64,000 nucleotides of DNA from JAPUME01 sp027294185 (GCA_963555835.3 CAUVWZ020000002.1:2108001-2172000), one strand, 5' to 3'. Shown: positions 8,792 through 17,726, numbered from the stretch's first letter. The notes: generated by a model not told the origin, from the sequence alone. Numbers and translations: made by a program.

Positions 8792-9784
8792 TCATTTTAC
8801 CTCGATAATCTCCGCCGACAACAGACTCTCTTCGGTGCCGTCGTCACGGCGAACGCGCAGGGCTCCCGTCGGCTCCAGGCTCAGCGTAGTAGCCTTGAAT
8901 TCCTCCGAGGGAATCTTGACCCGAATTCGCTTGCCGGAGGCGAAACTTGAGGCCGCCCCCCACCGTTCAGCAACAGCGCCCGGGCCTTCCGCAAGAAGGA
9001 GACGGTAGTATTGTTCCAGTGCGCGCAACAAAGCGATCAGAATAGCCAGCCGGGAATACTCCCTCTTCCCCTGCAGCCGTAGCGAGGTGGCGATGCGCGT
9101 GAGCTCCGAGGGAATCTTCCGGTGATTCACGTTGATGCCGATTCCAACGATGACGTAGTGCAACCGGTCGACCTCAGCGCTCATCTCGGTCAGGATGCCG
9201 CACACTTTCTTCTTCCCGAACAGCAGGTCATTCGGCCAGCGGATGTCGGCCTGCAACCCCGTAGCGGAATGAATCGCTTCCCTCACCGCCAGGCCCGCCA
9301 TCAGGGAAAGCATGGGAGCGTGCGAGGGCGTGAGCGGCGGACGGAGAATCACGGAAAGATAGATCCCCGAGGAACGCTCCGAATACCAGCTGCGCCCGAA
9401 GCGGCCGCGCCCGGCCGTCTGCTCCTCGGCGAGAACCACGGTCCCGTGAGGCTCACCCTCCCCGGCCAGCCTCATGGCGTCACTGTTGGTGGATTCGGTG
9501 CGGAAATAGTGAACCACGCGGTGGCCGATCTGTTCGGCGCGGAAGTGCTTCCGGACGAGCGAAGGCAACAGGATGTCGGGAAGTTTCTTGAGCTGGTAAC
9601 CGGCGCCGGTGTGGCCGCGGATATCGACACCCATCGCCCGGAGCTTCTCCACCCATCTCCAGATCGTCGAGCGCGCGACACCGATATGGTCAGCCATCCT
9701 GCCGCCGGAAACCACGACGGTGGCATTTTCGACCAGCAGGTCCAACAGCCTGTCGATTCGGCGGTCTATGGCTCCAGTGATCAT
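8792..9784 (-). CDS. birA: Biotin--[acetyl-CoA-carboxylase] ligase with N-terminal HTH (BirA)
   Basis: A 330-residue bifunctional protein: it activates biotin with ATP and attaches it to the biotin carboxyl carrier protein, and its N-terminal helix-turn-helix allows repressor action. HTH at about 25-60 (MADHIGVARSTIWRWVEKL); the ligase core has GRGRFGRSWYSE (biotinyl-AMP loop), SGIYLSVILRPP, RWPNDLLF and KKVCGILTE with the catalytic lysine, VGIGINVN, and a small C-terminal SH3-like domain. Because the DNA-binding domain is retained, it is a candidate to regulate biotin genes, which are not in this window, or its own operon. Confidence 0.95.
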   Translation of the reverse strand: MITGAIDRRIDRLLDLLVENATVVVSGGRMADHIGVARSTIWRWVEKLRAMGVDIRGHTGAGYQLKKLPDILLPSLVRKHFRAEQIGHRVVHYFRTESTNSDAMRLAGEGEPHGTVVLAEEQTAGRGRFGRSWYSERSSGIYLSVILRPPLTPSHAPMLSLMAGLAVREAIHSATGLQADIRWPNDLLFGKKKVCGILTEMSAEVDRLHYVIVGIGINVNHRKIPSELTRIATSLRLQGKREYSRLAILIALLRALEQYYRLLLAEGPGAVAERWGAASSFASGKRIRVKIPSEEFKATTLSLEPTGALRVRRDDGTEESLLSAEIIEVK

Positions 9785-9813
9785 GTCAACACGGAAAAAT
9801 AAATCCTGGACCC

Positions 9814-10701
9814 TTAAGCCGGCTCCAAACGGAAATGTATGTCGGCGGCGGGCGCGGAATGGGTCAAGGCTCCGACGGCGATATAATTCACGCCCGTGTC
9901 CGCATATTGGCGGATGTTTCCGAGATTCACTCCGCCCGAGACCTCAAGCGCTACTCGCTCTCCCGGGCGGCCTTGCACCCATCGCACGGATTCCCGAACC
10001 TCGTCGGGCGTCATGTTGTCGAGCAGCACCAGCCCGGCCCCCGCCTCCGCCGCTTCGCACAGCTCATCGAGGCTGGTCGCTTCGACTTCTACGGGCAGGG
10101 CCGTCTCTTTCGCACACTTTCCAAGCGCTGCTTTGAGGCCCCCGGCCAGCCGAATGTGGTTGCTTTTGATCAGGATTCCGTCATCGAGCTGCATGCGATG
10201 ATTTCGCCCGCCGCCGAGAAGAACGGCGTATTTTTCAAGCGCCCGCAGGCCGGGCAGGGTTTTGCGAGTGTCGCGCAATTCGGCGCGGGTCCCCTTAATC
10301 TGCTCGGCGAACTTGCGCGTCAGGGTGGCAATGCCGCTCAGATGCTGCAGGAAATTCAACGCCACACGTTCCGCCGACAGCAGCTTCCGCGCCTTCCCCT
10401 CGACCTCGGCCAGAACATCACCCGCCGCGACACGGGCACCCTCGGCGACAAGCCCCCGCCAGTTGACGGCCGTATCTAATTGCCGGAAAACAAGCTCGGC
10501 CACGGGCAGCCCCGCCACGACGAACTTCTGCTTGGCAGACAGCTTTCCTTCGGCACGAAGCTCGGCAGGGACGGTCAGCTCCGAGGTTCGGTCGCCACTT
10601 CCGAGGTCCTCTTCCAGGGCCCGGCGAACCAATTCCTGGAGCTGGTCCAGGGATTCAGCCTGGTCGGACGACAACGAATTATCAGTTTCGGAGGTGGGCA
10701 A
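9814..10701 (-). CDS. nadC: Nicotinate-nucleotide pyrophosphorylase (carboxylating), quinolinate phosphoribosyltransferase
   Basis: A 295-residue enzyme converting quinolinate and PRPP to nicotinate mononucleotide, CO2 and PPi in de novo NAD synthesis. Motifs in order: EEDLGSGDRTSE near residue 35, LNFLQHLSGIATLT, RDTRKTLPGLRALEKYAV, GGGRNHRMQLDDGILIKSNH, and the C-terminal barrel strands VALEVSGGVNLGNI and VGALTHSAPA. The start used here is TTG 10701 without a clear ribosome-binding site, so the first 15-20 residues are uncertain. It lies 36 bases downstream of valS and 29 bases upstream of birA. Confidence 0.94.
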   Translation of the reverse strand: MPTSETDNSLSSDQAESLDQLQELVRRALEEDLGSGDRTSELTVPAELRAEGKLSAKQKFVVAGLPVAELVFRQLDTAVNWRGLVAEGARVAAGDVLAEVEGKARKLLSAERVALNFLQHLSGIATLTRKFAEQIKGTRAELRDTRKTLPGLRALEKYAVLLGGGRNHRMQLDDGILIKSNHIRLAGGLKAALGKCAKETALPVEVEATSLDELCEAAEAGAGLVLLDNMTPDEVRESVRWVQGRPGERVALEVSGGVNLGNIRQYADTGVNYIAVGALTHSAPAADIHFRLEPA

Positions 10702-10737
10702 TGGTTCTCGGTTTAAGAACGACCCGTCGGTTTCCTC

Positions 10738-13497
10738 TCAGCCGAGCCGTTCGAGTGTTTCGACTACCTTCCGATATTTGGACTCGCAATCGGAATGTTT
10801 CTTTTCGGCGGCCTCGACGACCTGGCGGGGCGCGCGCTCGCGAAACTGGTTATTGGCGAGCTGTCCTTTCACCTGCCTCAACTCGCCCTCGAGCTTTTCC
10901 TTCTCCTTGTTCAACCGGTTGCGCTCGGAGGTCTTGTCTACCTGTTGCTCAAAAAGAATCTGCACTTCGAATTGCGAGGTGGCGCGAATCTCGCCCTGCT
11001 CGGAGGTGAGCCGTCCGCGCACAAAATTCAGCGCCTGCAGCCTGGCAAGACGCGCAACGGTCGCCTGGTGGCTGCGGAACAGTTGAACGAGCTTCGCATT
11101 CTCACTGCCCACACGGGCGCTGGGCCGGGCCCGGGCCGGGACCCCCATTTCTGCCTGAGCGTTTCGTATCGATACGATCAATTCCTGAAGCGACTCCATC
11201 CGGTTTTCAGAAACCCTGTCCTCGACGCGGGGCCGGACCATCTCCAGGGGACTCAGGGCCAGGGAGTCGGAGCCTCTCGAGCCCGGAAGCTCGTGCCACA
11301 GTTCCTCGGTGATGAACGGCATAAAAGGATGAAGCAGGTGAAGCGACGCATCGAAGACCCGCAACAGGTTGACCCAGGAGGGCGAGACGCGCTCACCTTC
11401 GGAAGCCTTCACGATTTCAGGCTTCACCCACTCCAGATACCAGTCGCAGAACTCATGCCAGAAGAAGTGGTAGTTCCCGTGGGCGGCTTCGTGGAAGCGG
11501 TAGTTTTCAAGCGCCTCGCCGGTTTCACTGGTCAGCGACGCCAGCCGGGAGAAAATCCAGCGGTCGGCCAGGGCCAGATCCCCTTCCGTTTTCGCGGCGT
11601 CGTAGCCAAGCTCGGGGAGCGGTTCGAGCGCCGCTTCAAGCTGCTTTCGATGAGCGGCGGAGAGCTTCTCGAGGTTCATCAGGATAAATCGGCCCGCGTT
11701 CCAAATCTTATTGGCGAAGGCTCGATTGGATTCGATTTTCTGTTTGGAGAAAGTGATGTCGGTGCCCGGAGCGGCGCTTCCGAGCAGCGCGAAACGCACG
11801 GCGTCGGTGCCGTAGCGGTCGGTCACCTCCAGCGGGTCCATGACATTGCCCTTCGTCTTCGACATCTTCTGTCGCTCGGCGTCGCGGACGAGCGCATGAA
11901 CATAGACATGGCGAAAAGGAACGTCATTCATAAACTTCATGCCCATCATGATCATCCGCGCCACCCAGAAAAAGAGGATGTCATAGCCGGTCACCAGAAG
12001 ATCGGTGGGATAGAAGCGTTCGAGGTCGGGAGTCTTCTCAGGCCACCCCATTGTGGCGAAAGGCCACAGTCCGGAGCTGAACCAGGTGTCCAGGACATCG
12101 GTTTCCGGGCGGAGCTCAGACCTGGAACAACGCGGGCAGGCAGGCGGAGCTTCATGCCCCACATGAACTTCCCCGCAGCCGTCGCAATGCCAGGCCGGGA
12201 TGCGATGACCCCACCAGAGCTGGCGCGAGATGCACCAGTCGTGGATGTTATGCATCCAGTCGAAATAAATCTTGGTGTAGTTCTCTGGCACAAAGCGGAT
12301 GCGGCCTTCCTCGACCACGCGAATGGCCGGCTCGGCCAGAGGGGCGGTCCGGATAAACCACTGCGTCGAAACCAGCGGCTCGAGCACCGTCCTGCAGCGC
12401 TGGCAGGTGCCCAGGCTGTGGGTGTAACTCTGTGTCTTTTCGAGCAGCCCCTGCTCGCTGAGGTCTTTGAGCACTCGCTTGCGCGCCTCGAACCGCTCAA
12501 GACCCGCGTAGGCCCCGGCCTCCTCGCTCATCAGGCCGTCGGTGCCGATCACCTGGACCTGCGGAAGATGGTGCCGTTCGCCGATCCGGAAATCATTGGG
12601 GTCGTGCGCGGGGGTCACCTTGACGGCGCCGGTGCCGAACTTTGGATCGACGAACTGATCGGCGACCACCGGAATGGCACGGTTCATCAGCGGTAGAATG
12701 ACTTTTTTTCCCACAAAGTCGCGGTAGCGCGGGTCATCGGGATGTACGGCCACCGCCGTATCGCCGAGCATGGTTTCCGGGCGGGTGGTCGCTACGCTCA
12801 AGTGTCCGGAGCCTTCGGCCACCGGATACCGGATGGTCCAGAGCTTCGTCTGCCGCTCCTCATGGACCACTTCCAGGTCGCTGACCACCGTGGCGCAACG
12901 GGGGCAGGTGTTGGTCATGTAGCTGCCGCGGTAGATCAGCCCGTCGCGGTGGAGACGAACGAACGCCTCGACCACCGCTTTCGAATAGGGCGGGTCCATC
13001 GTGAAACGCTCCCGCGACCAGTCGCAGGACGCCCCGAGGCGGACCATCTGTTTCAGGATGGTTCCTCCGCTCTCTTCCTTCCACTGCCAGCACCGCTTGA
13101 CGAACTTCTCGCGGCCCATCGCCTCGCGGGCCTTCTGCCCTTCGCGCCGCCGGGTAATTTCGGTATCGGGGTCGGGCGGAAGGTTAGGGAGCCGTTCCCG
13201 GCCTAATTCGCGCTCGACGATCATCTGCGTGGCGATGCCGGCGTGATCGGTTCCCGGCAGCCACAGGACGTTTGCGCCGCGCATCCGCCGAAATCGCATC
13301 AATGCGTCGATTTCGGTGTGCTCGAGCATGTGCCCCATATGGAGAGAGCCGGTAATGTTCGGAGGGGGAATGACCAGAGAGAAACGCGACCGAGACGCCT
13401 CGTCCGAGGCGCGGAACAGTCCCTTCCGGACCCACCCCGTAGCCCACTTCGGCTCGATCGATTGGGGAGAGTAAACCTTGGAAATTTCGGCGGTCAG
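10738..13497 (-). CDS. valS: Valine--tRNA ligase, apparent CTG start
   Basis: Class I aminoacyl-tRNA synthetase charging tRNA-Val. The first ATG in frame (13338) lies inside the HIGH motif and cannot be the start. Reading further upstream gives the normal N-terminus TAEISKVYSPQSIEPKWAT and SLVIPPPNITGSLHMGH, up to an in-frame stop at 13513-13515. The only near-cognate start with a good ribosome-binding site (AAGGAG, eight bases before) is CTG at 13495-13497, giving 919 residues. Domains: catalytic Rossmann fold with LHMGH (about 52-56), editing domain, KMSKTKGNVMDP (about 540), anticodon-binding domain, C-terminal coiled coil. First gene of a seven-gene operon. Confidence 0.95.
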   Translation of the reverse strand: MTAEISKVYSPQSIEPKWATGWVRKGLFRASDEASRSRFSLVIPPPNITGSLHMGHMLEHTEIDALMRFRRMRGANVLWLPGTDHAGIATQMIVERELGRERLPNLPPDPDTEITRRREGQKAREAMGREKFVKRCWQWKEESGGTILKQMVRLGASCDWSRERFTMDPPYSKAVVEAFVRLHRDGLIYRGSYMTNTCPRCATVVSDLEVVHEERQTKLWTIRYPVAEGSGHLSVATTRPETMLGDTAVAVHPDDPRYRDFVGKKVILPLMNRAIPVVADQFVDPKFGTGAVKVTPAHDPNDFRIGERHHLPQVQVIGTDGLMSEEAGAYAGLERFEARKRVLKDLSEQGLLEKTQSYTHSLGTCQRCRTVLEPLVSTQWFIRTAPLAEPAIRVVEEGRIRFVPENYTKIYFDWMHNIHDWCISRQLWWGHRIPAWHCDGCGEVHVGHEAPPACPRCSRSELRPETDVLDTWFSSGLWPFATMGWPEKTPDLERFYPTDLLVTGYDILFFWVARMIMMGMKFMNDVPFRHVYVHALVRDAERQKMSKTKGNVMDPLEVTDRYGTDAVRFALLGSAAPGTDITFSKQKIESNRAFANKIWNAGRFILMNLEKLSAAHRKQLEAALEPLPELGYDAAKTEGDLALADRWIFSRLASLTSETGEALENYRFHEAAHGNYHFFWHEFCDWYLEWVKPEIVKASEGERVSPSWVNLLRVFDASLHLLHPFMPFITEELWHELPGSRGSDSLALSPLEMVRPRVEDRVSENRMESLQELIVSIRNAQAEMGVPARARPSARVGSENAKLVQLFRSHQATVARLARLQALNFVRGRLTSEQGEIRATSQFEVQILFEQQVDKTSERNRLNKEKEKLEGELRQVKGQLANNQFRERAPRQVVEAAEKKHSDCESKYRKVVETLERLG

Positions 13498-13550
13498 GCG
13501 CGATTCTCCTTGTCAGGGTGTTGGGAACAGAGCAATTCTACTGTCTCGCT

Positions 13551-13579
13551 ACTATATCGACTGCCGAGAGGGCAGTCAA
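13551..13579 (-). promoter_or_regulatory. Promoter of the valS operon
   Basis: On the minus strand TTGACT (13574-13579) and TATAGT (13551-13556) are separated by exactly 17 bases, a close sigma70-type match, with a predicted transcript start near 13544, about 47 bases before the CTG start of valS. It is the best promoter match seen in the window. Confidence 0.6.
13559..13577. promoter_or_regulatory. Perfect dyad GACTGCC-N5-GGCAGTC in the valS promoter, candidate operator
   Basis: A perfect inverted repeat with seven-base arms and five-base centre fills the spacer and overlaps the -35 box of the valS promoter. Because it lies upstream of the predicted transcript start, it is more likely a protein-binding site than an RNA hairpin. 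The binding protein is unknown; the operon encodes one DNA-binding candidate, BirA, but the dyad does not resemble described BirA operators. Confidence 0.45.
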
Positions 13580-13601
13580 ATCTCCCGCTCGCCCTGAAAA
13601 A

Positions 13602-13630
13602 TTGAAAATCGGCGCTTTTTGGTGTAGCAT
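13602..13630 (+). promoter_or_regulatory. Putative promoter of the acyl-CoA dehydrogenase gene
   Basis: TTGAAA (13602-13607) and TAGCAT (13625-13630) with a 17-base spacer, about 72 bases upstream of ATG 13702, pointing away from the valS promoter. Motif match only. Confidence 0.4.
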
Positions 13631-13701
13631 TCTTCCCGAACCATCGGTAAACAACACGAAAAGTTAGGGCCCATTACCACCCGTCCGCCATAAGTGAAAC
13701 T

Positions 13702-14871
13702 ATGACGCAAGCCTTGAATGATCCGCCTTTGCCGCTGACCACCCTGAGCGATGAGGAGCAACTTTTTGTCTCCAGTCTCGGTGAGTTTGCGGCCAAAGAG
13801 ATCGGTCCGCACGTGGCCGAAATGGACCGCAACGGTGTCTTCAAGCCCGACCTCATCCGGCGCTTTTTCGAGCAGGGATTCATGGGCATCGAGGTGCCGG
13901 AAGCCTTGGGAGGCAGCGGCGGGACTTTCTTCCTGTCCGTGCTGGCCGTGGAGACCCTGGCACGGGTAGACGCCTCGGCCGCGGTCATCGTGGACGTGCA
14001 GAATACGCTGGTCAATAACGCCCTGCTCCGCTGGGGAACCGACGAACAGAAGAAAAACTACCTCCCTCGACTTGCCACTGATACCGTGGGCGCTTACGCG
14101 CTCTCGGAGGCCGCGTCCGGCAGCGACGCTTTCGCGCTCGAGACGCGGGCGGTGGAGGATGGCGATTCTTACCTGCTCAACGGGCAGAAACTCTGGACCA
14201 CGAACGGCGCCGAAGCCGGCATCTTCATCGTCTTTGCCACCCTCGACCGCAAGCTCGGCTACAAGGGGGTGACGGCTTTCCTTGTGGAACGTGAATCGCC
14301 CGGCTTCAAGGTGGGGAAAAAGGAAGACAAGCTGGGCATACGGGCCAGTTCAACCTGCGAGCTGATTCTCGAAGACTGCCGCGTGCCCAAGGCGAACGTC
14401 CTCGGCCCGGTGGGCAAGGGCTACAAGGTGGCGATTGAAACTTTGAACGAAGGGCGTATCGGAATCGGGGCCCAAATGGTGGGAATCGCGCAGGGCGCGC
14501 TGGATGCCGCAATCGCCTATTCACGGGAGAGAAAACAGTTCGGAAAACCCGTTTCCCAATTTCAGGCGATTCAATTCCAGATCGCCCATCTGGCCACTGA
14601 CATTGAAGCGGCAAGATTGATGGTCTATAACGCCGCCCGGCTGAAGGATTCAGGCGGGTCTTTCCTGAAAGAGGCGGCCATGGCGAAATACTTCGCCTCG
14701 CAGGTGGCCGAACGGGTCGCTTCCCAGGCGATCGAGGTCTTCGGCGGCTACGGTTATTCGAAAGATTATCCGGTCGAGAAATTTCTTCGCGACGCAAAGA
14801 TCGGCAAGATTTACGAGGGAACTTCCTTCATGCAGCTTCAAACCATCGCCAAGGCGCTCCTCGGCAGCTAA
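13702..14871 (+). CDS. Acyl-CoA dehydrogenase, short/branched-chain type
   Basis: A 389-residue FAD enzyme that makes the alpha,beta double bond in an acyl-CoA. The N-terminal helical domain (to about 130), beta domain with AYALSEAASGSD and LWTTNGAEAG, and C-terminal helical domain are complete. IYEGTSFMQL near residue 372 carries the glutamate at the position used as catalytic base in this branch. Stretches such as GFMGIEVPE, VDASAAV and LGIRASSTCELI resemble mammalian short/branched-chain acyl-CoA dehydrogenase (ACADSB), so 2-methylbutyryl-CoA or isobutyryl-CoA are plausible substrates, linking it to isoleucine/valine breakdown. It is monocistronic here and ends against the convergent TPR gene. 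Confidence 0.92.
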   Translation: MTQALNDPPLPLTTLSDEEQLFVSSLGEFAAKEIGPHVAEMDRNGVFKPDLIRRFFEQGFMGIEVPEALGGSGGTFFLSVLAVETLARVDASAAVIVDVQNTLVNNALLRWGTDEQKKNYLPRLATDTVGAYALSEAASGSDAFALETRAVEDGDSYLLNGQKLWTTNGAEAGIFIVFATLDRKLGYKGVTAFLVERESPGFKVGKKEDKLGIRASSTCELILEDCRVPKANVLGPVGKGYKVAIETLNEGRIGIGAQMVGIAQGALDAAIAYSRERKQFGKPVSQFQAIQFQIAHLATDIEAARLMVYNAARLKDSGGSFLKEAAMAKYFASQVAERVASQAIEVFGGYGYSKDYPVEKFLRDAKIGKIYEGTSFMQLQTIAKALLGS

Positions 14872-14907
14872 TCGGGGCCAATCCTACTGCTCAAGAAAAC
14901 AGGGGTT

Positions 14908-17355
14908 CTATTCTCGTCGTTCGGCGGCGGTGCCGGCAAGCTCGCGCAGACGTGCTCGTACCCTGCCGGCATCAGGCGCCGAGGGAGCATGTCGCAAATA
15001 GAGCTGGTATTCCCTGCGTGCCTCAACGGTTTCCCCCACGCCTTCCAGGGTGACGGCCAGGTTGTAGTGTGCCAGGGAATTCGCAGGCTGGATCCGGACC
15101 GCCTCCCGGTACTCCTCGATGGCCTTGATAAACTCGCGATTCGAGCGCAGAGCATTGGCCAGGTTCAACCGTGTCGCAAGATCGTCAGGGCGAACACGGA
15201 GCACCTCCCGGTAATGTTCGATCGCCTCGCGGTAGTTCCCCTGGCGGCGGAGAACTGCCGCCAGCCCGGCGTGAGCATCCGTATACTCGGGCTGAGCCCT
15301 CACCGCACGGCGAAATTCCATCGCGGCTCCCTCCAGGTCGCCCTGACGCCATAGCGCCACACCCAGATTCTGCCGTGCCTCGGTGAGGTTCGGCCGCCAC
15401 TTCAGCGCCTGGCGGAGATACCCTGCTGCGCCTTCAAAATCTCCCTGGCTGATAAGAATGGTTCCGAGGATGACCATGCCCTGCGCCCAGCGGGGCCGTA
15501 GTTCGATGCCCGTTCGCAGTTCCCCGGCCGCTTTCTCCTGATTGCCCATCTTCCAGTAGGCAAGGCCCAGGTTGCCTCTCGTCATGGCATCCTCTGGGCG
15601 GAGGCGAAGGGCGTCTTCGTAGACCGTAGCGGCCTCCGCATATTCTTCCCGAACAAAGTAGGTATCTCCCAACTCACGCTGAACAAGGAAGCTCGCGGGT
15701 TGAATGGCCACCGCCTGGCGACCGGCCGAGACCGCGCCGTCCGTGTCGCCGATCTCGCGCAGCGCACGTCCCAGCTTCCGGTACAGTGAGGCGTCCCCGG
15801 GACGCCACCTCAGCGCGTCACGATAGGTGGGGACCGCAAGATCGTAGGAACCATCTTCGGTAAGCATATCGCCGAGCGCGGCCAGGGCTTCCGGGTACGC
15901 GGCCCGGAGCTCGACGGATTTTTCGAGCTGCTGCCGGGCTTCCGACTTGTTGTCCAATGCCTTGAGCACCATCGCCAGGCGGTAATGATATTCGGGACTC
16001 TCCGGCCGAAGCCGGACCGCCTCGCGATACTCGGCCTCCGCCTCTTCGATCTCCTCGGTAGCCTGAAGCGCATTGGCCAGGTGCGAGTGGACCTCCGGGT
16101 CCCCGGGATTCAAGCGAACCGCCTCACGGTACTCCCGCAGGAATCCCGTTATGTTCCCGGCCGCCTCCAGAGCTTCTCCGAGATTCGAGCGGTAGGCCGA
16201 CTCCTCGGGCGCCAGGTCTACGGCCCTCTGTAATTCGAGAAGCGCACCTCCCAGGTCCCCGGTTTTGCGCAGGGTGAGCCCCAGGGTCTCGTGGAGCTCG
16301 GGGTCATCCGGTATCAGGCGCAGGGCTTCCCGAAATTGTGCCACCGCCGCGGCATGGTTGCCGACACCCAGATAGGTGGCGCCGATCTCCACATTGGCAG
16401 CGACGTGGTCGGGTTGCGCCGCCAGAATTCTCCGAAACTCCCGCAACGCCCCGCCGAAATCACCTGCCTGCCGAAGGGCCATTCCCAGATGGAAGCGGAA
16501 GTCGATGTTGTCCGGCCGAAGCGTGGCCGCCTCGCGGTAGTGGCGGATGGCCCCGATCAGATCCCCCCGTGCTTTCAGAAGGTGGGCCAGGTTGAAATGA
16601 AGATCGGGATTGGTGGGGCGACGCTCGACGCTCCGTTCATACTCGGCAATGGCTCCGGCAACGTCACCGCTCTGGGTCAGAACACCGGCCAAATCCATGC
16701 GAACTTCATCGTCAGCGGGCGCGATCTCAATTGCCCGGCGAAAATGTTCGGCGGCCTGCGGGTACTGCTTGGCCTTCTCAAAGGTCTTTCCCAAACGCTG
16801 GTGCAACTCCGCGCTCTGCGGGGATAAGGCAAGGGCACGGCGGTAGGTCTCGATGGCCTCCTCGATTTGTCCCGTGTCGGCCAGGACACCGCCAAGGTGA
16901 AGGAGAGCTTCGGAATGATCGGGCTTTCGGCGAAGCTCGGCGCGGTATTCTTCTATCGCCGCCTGGAGTTCGCCCTGCACCTCGAGGAGAACTCCTATGT
17001 TGATGTGCACCCCGGGGAAATCCGGCCTGAGGCGCGCCGTTTCACGATACTCGCGCAGTGCCGCTTTTAGCTCCCTGCGAGCTGCGAAGGTATTGGCCAG
17101 ATTGTAGTGAGCTTCGACGTAATCGGGTCGGAGTTCCAGCGCTTTGCGGTATTCAGCAGCGGCCTCAGGCCAGTTCTGCTGCTGGTAATACTGGTTCCCG
17201 AGGTCGAGATAGTCCCGGGGAGAGAGCGTTTGGGCGGGTTCGACAGCCTCCGTCTGAGCCGGGACAGGCAGCGCCCCGAGAATCAGCGCCAGGGGAATCC
17301 AGACCAGCGCCCGATTCCAGAAACTTCCGCCTTGTCTTAAAGTTAGCCGCCGCAT
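14908..17355 (-). CDS. Exported giant tetratricopeptide-repeat protein
   Basis: An 815-residue protein: signal peptide (about 1-34, hydrophobic core ALVWIPLALILGALPVPAQ), a linker, then unbroken TPR units to the C-terminus, about 22 by length at 34 residues each, with the pattern EAAAEYRKALELRPDYVEAH. Such a superhelix binds partner proteins, here in the periplasm or on the envelope. Start chosen at ATG 17355; the open frame continues 36 codons upstream but runs into the tRNA-Leu gene, whose 3' end yields the spurious GVRVPPFAF seen in many such mis-starts. The C-terminal 10 residues are charged. No catalytic domain is present; partners are unknown. Confidence 0.85.
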   Translation of the reverse strand: MRRLTLRQGGSFWNRALVWIPLALILGALPVPAQTEAVEPAQTLSPRDYLDLGNQYYQQQNWPEAAAEYRKALELRPDYVEAHYNLANTFAARRELKAALREYRETARLRPDFPGVHINIGVLLEVQGELQAAIEEYRAELRRKPDHSEALLHLGGVLADTGQIEEAIETYRRALALSPQSAELHQRLGKTFEKAKQYPQAAEHFRRAIEIAPADDEVRMDLAGVLTQSGDVAGAIAEYERSVERRPTNPDLHFNLAHLLKARGDLIGAIRHYREAATLRPDNIDFRFHLGMALRQAGDFGGALREFRRILAAQPDHVAANVEIGATYLGVGNHAAAVAQFREALRLIPDDPELHETLGLTLRKTGDLGGALLELQRAVDLAPEESAYRSNLGEALEAAGNITGFLREYREAVRLNPGDPEVHSHLANALQATEEIEEAEAEYREAVRLRPESPEYHYRLAMVLKALDNKSEARQQLEKSVELRAAYPEALAALGDMLTEDGSYDLAVPTYRDALRWRPGDASLYRKLGRALREIGDTDGAVSAGRQAVAIQPASFLVQRELGDTYFVREEYAEAATVYEDALRLRPEDAMTRGNLGLAYWKMGNQEKAAGELRTGIELRPRWAQGMVILGTILISQGDFEGAAGYLRQALKWRPNLTEARQNLGVALWRQGDLEGAAMEFRRAVRAQPEYTDAHAGLAAVLRRQGNYREAIEHYREVLRVRPDDLATRLNLANALRSNREFIKAIEEYREAVRIQPANSLAHYNLAVTLEGVGETVEARREYQLYLRHAPSAPDAGRVRARLRELAGTAAERRE

Positions 17356-17436
17356 TACCGATTTTTTTCTTCCGGTCGCATCACTCGATGCCCCCGGATG
17401 GGTCCCGACTCCACTCGAAAGCTCTGCTTCAAGAAA

Positions 17437-17518
17437 TGCGAAAGGAGGGACTCGAACCCCCACCCCTTGCGGGACCAGATCCTAAATCTGGCGCGTCTGC
17501 CAATTCCGCCACTTTCGC
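17437..17518 (-). tRNA. tRNA-Leu, anticodon UAG
   Basis: Read on the minus strand the sequence opens GCGAAAG and closes CTTTCGC plus an A discriminator, forming a seven-base acceptor stem. The anticodon loop TTTAGGA between CCAGA and TCTGG arms gives UAG, and an extended variable arm (TCCCGCAAGGGG region) and GTTCGAGTC T-arm fit class II tRNA-Leu. CCA is not encoded. A TATGAT -10-like box lies on the same strand at 17535-17540, about 17 bases before the mature 5' end. It sits just upstream of the TPR gene on the same strand. Confidence 0.95.
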
Positions 17519-17660
17519 ACCAAAGTTTAACTTCATCATAGCACGCTCCCAGGCAGTGTAAGAGCCTGGCGCCGGGGTGAAATGTGAGGGCTGCCGGGAT
17601 CCCTTAGGGAAGCGCCATCGCGTCTATGAGTCCCATGGCCCATATGCAATTCCTTTCATC

Positions 17661-17689
17661 TTGACAAATATTCTTCCCCCCGGCAGTAT
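17661..17689 (+). promoter_or_regulatory. Putative promoter of the SBBP propeller gene
   Basis: A perfect TTGACA (17661-17666) stands 17 bases before CAGTAT (17684-17689); the -10 is weak. The leader to ATG 17797 would be about 100 bases and contains the tandem repeat at 17703-17726. Confidence 0.4.
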
Positions 17690-17702
17690 GCCGGGCATCT
17701 AA

Positions 17703-17726
17703 AGGTTATGCATCAGGTTATGCGTC
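17703..17726 (+). repeat. Tandem 12-bp direct repeat in the SBBP gene leader
   Basis: AGGTTATGCATC is followed immediately by AGGTTATGCGTC, 11 of 12 bases identical. It lies just downstream of the putative promoter and 70 bases before the start codon; one-helical-turn-plus spacing would allow two proteins to bind side by side. Function unknown. Confidence 0.6.

Noticed and set aside
10795..12696. A 633-codon plus-strand frame opposite valS
   Set aside because: It mirrors the strongly conserved valS reading frame and its product is Arg/Gly/His-rich without any domain; a GC-rich shadow.
13559..13577. T-box or leader hairpin for valS
   Set aside because: The dyad lies upstream of the predicted transcript start, so it is not in the RNA; no T-box features are seen.
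17356..17463. Extra 36 codons at the front of the TPR gene
   Set aside because: They overlap the tRNA-Leu gene and yield the well-known spurious GVRVPPFAF; the signal peptide begins at ATG 17355.
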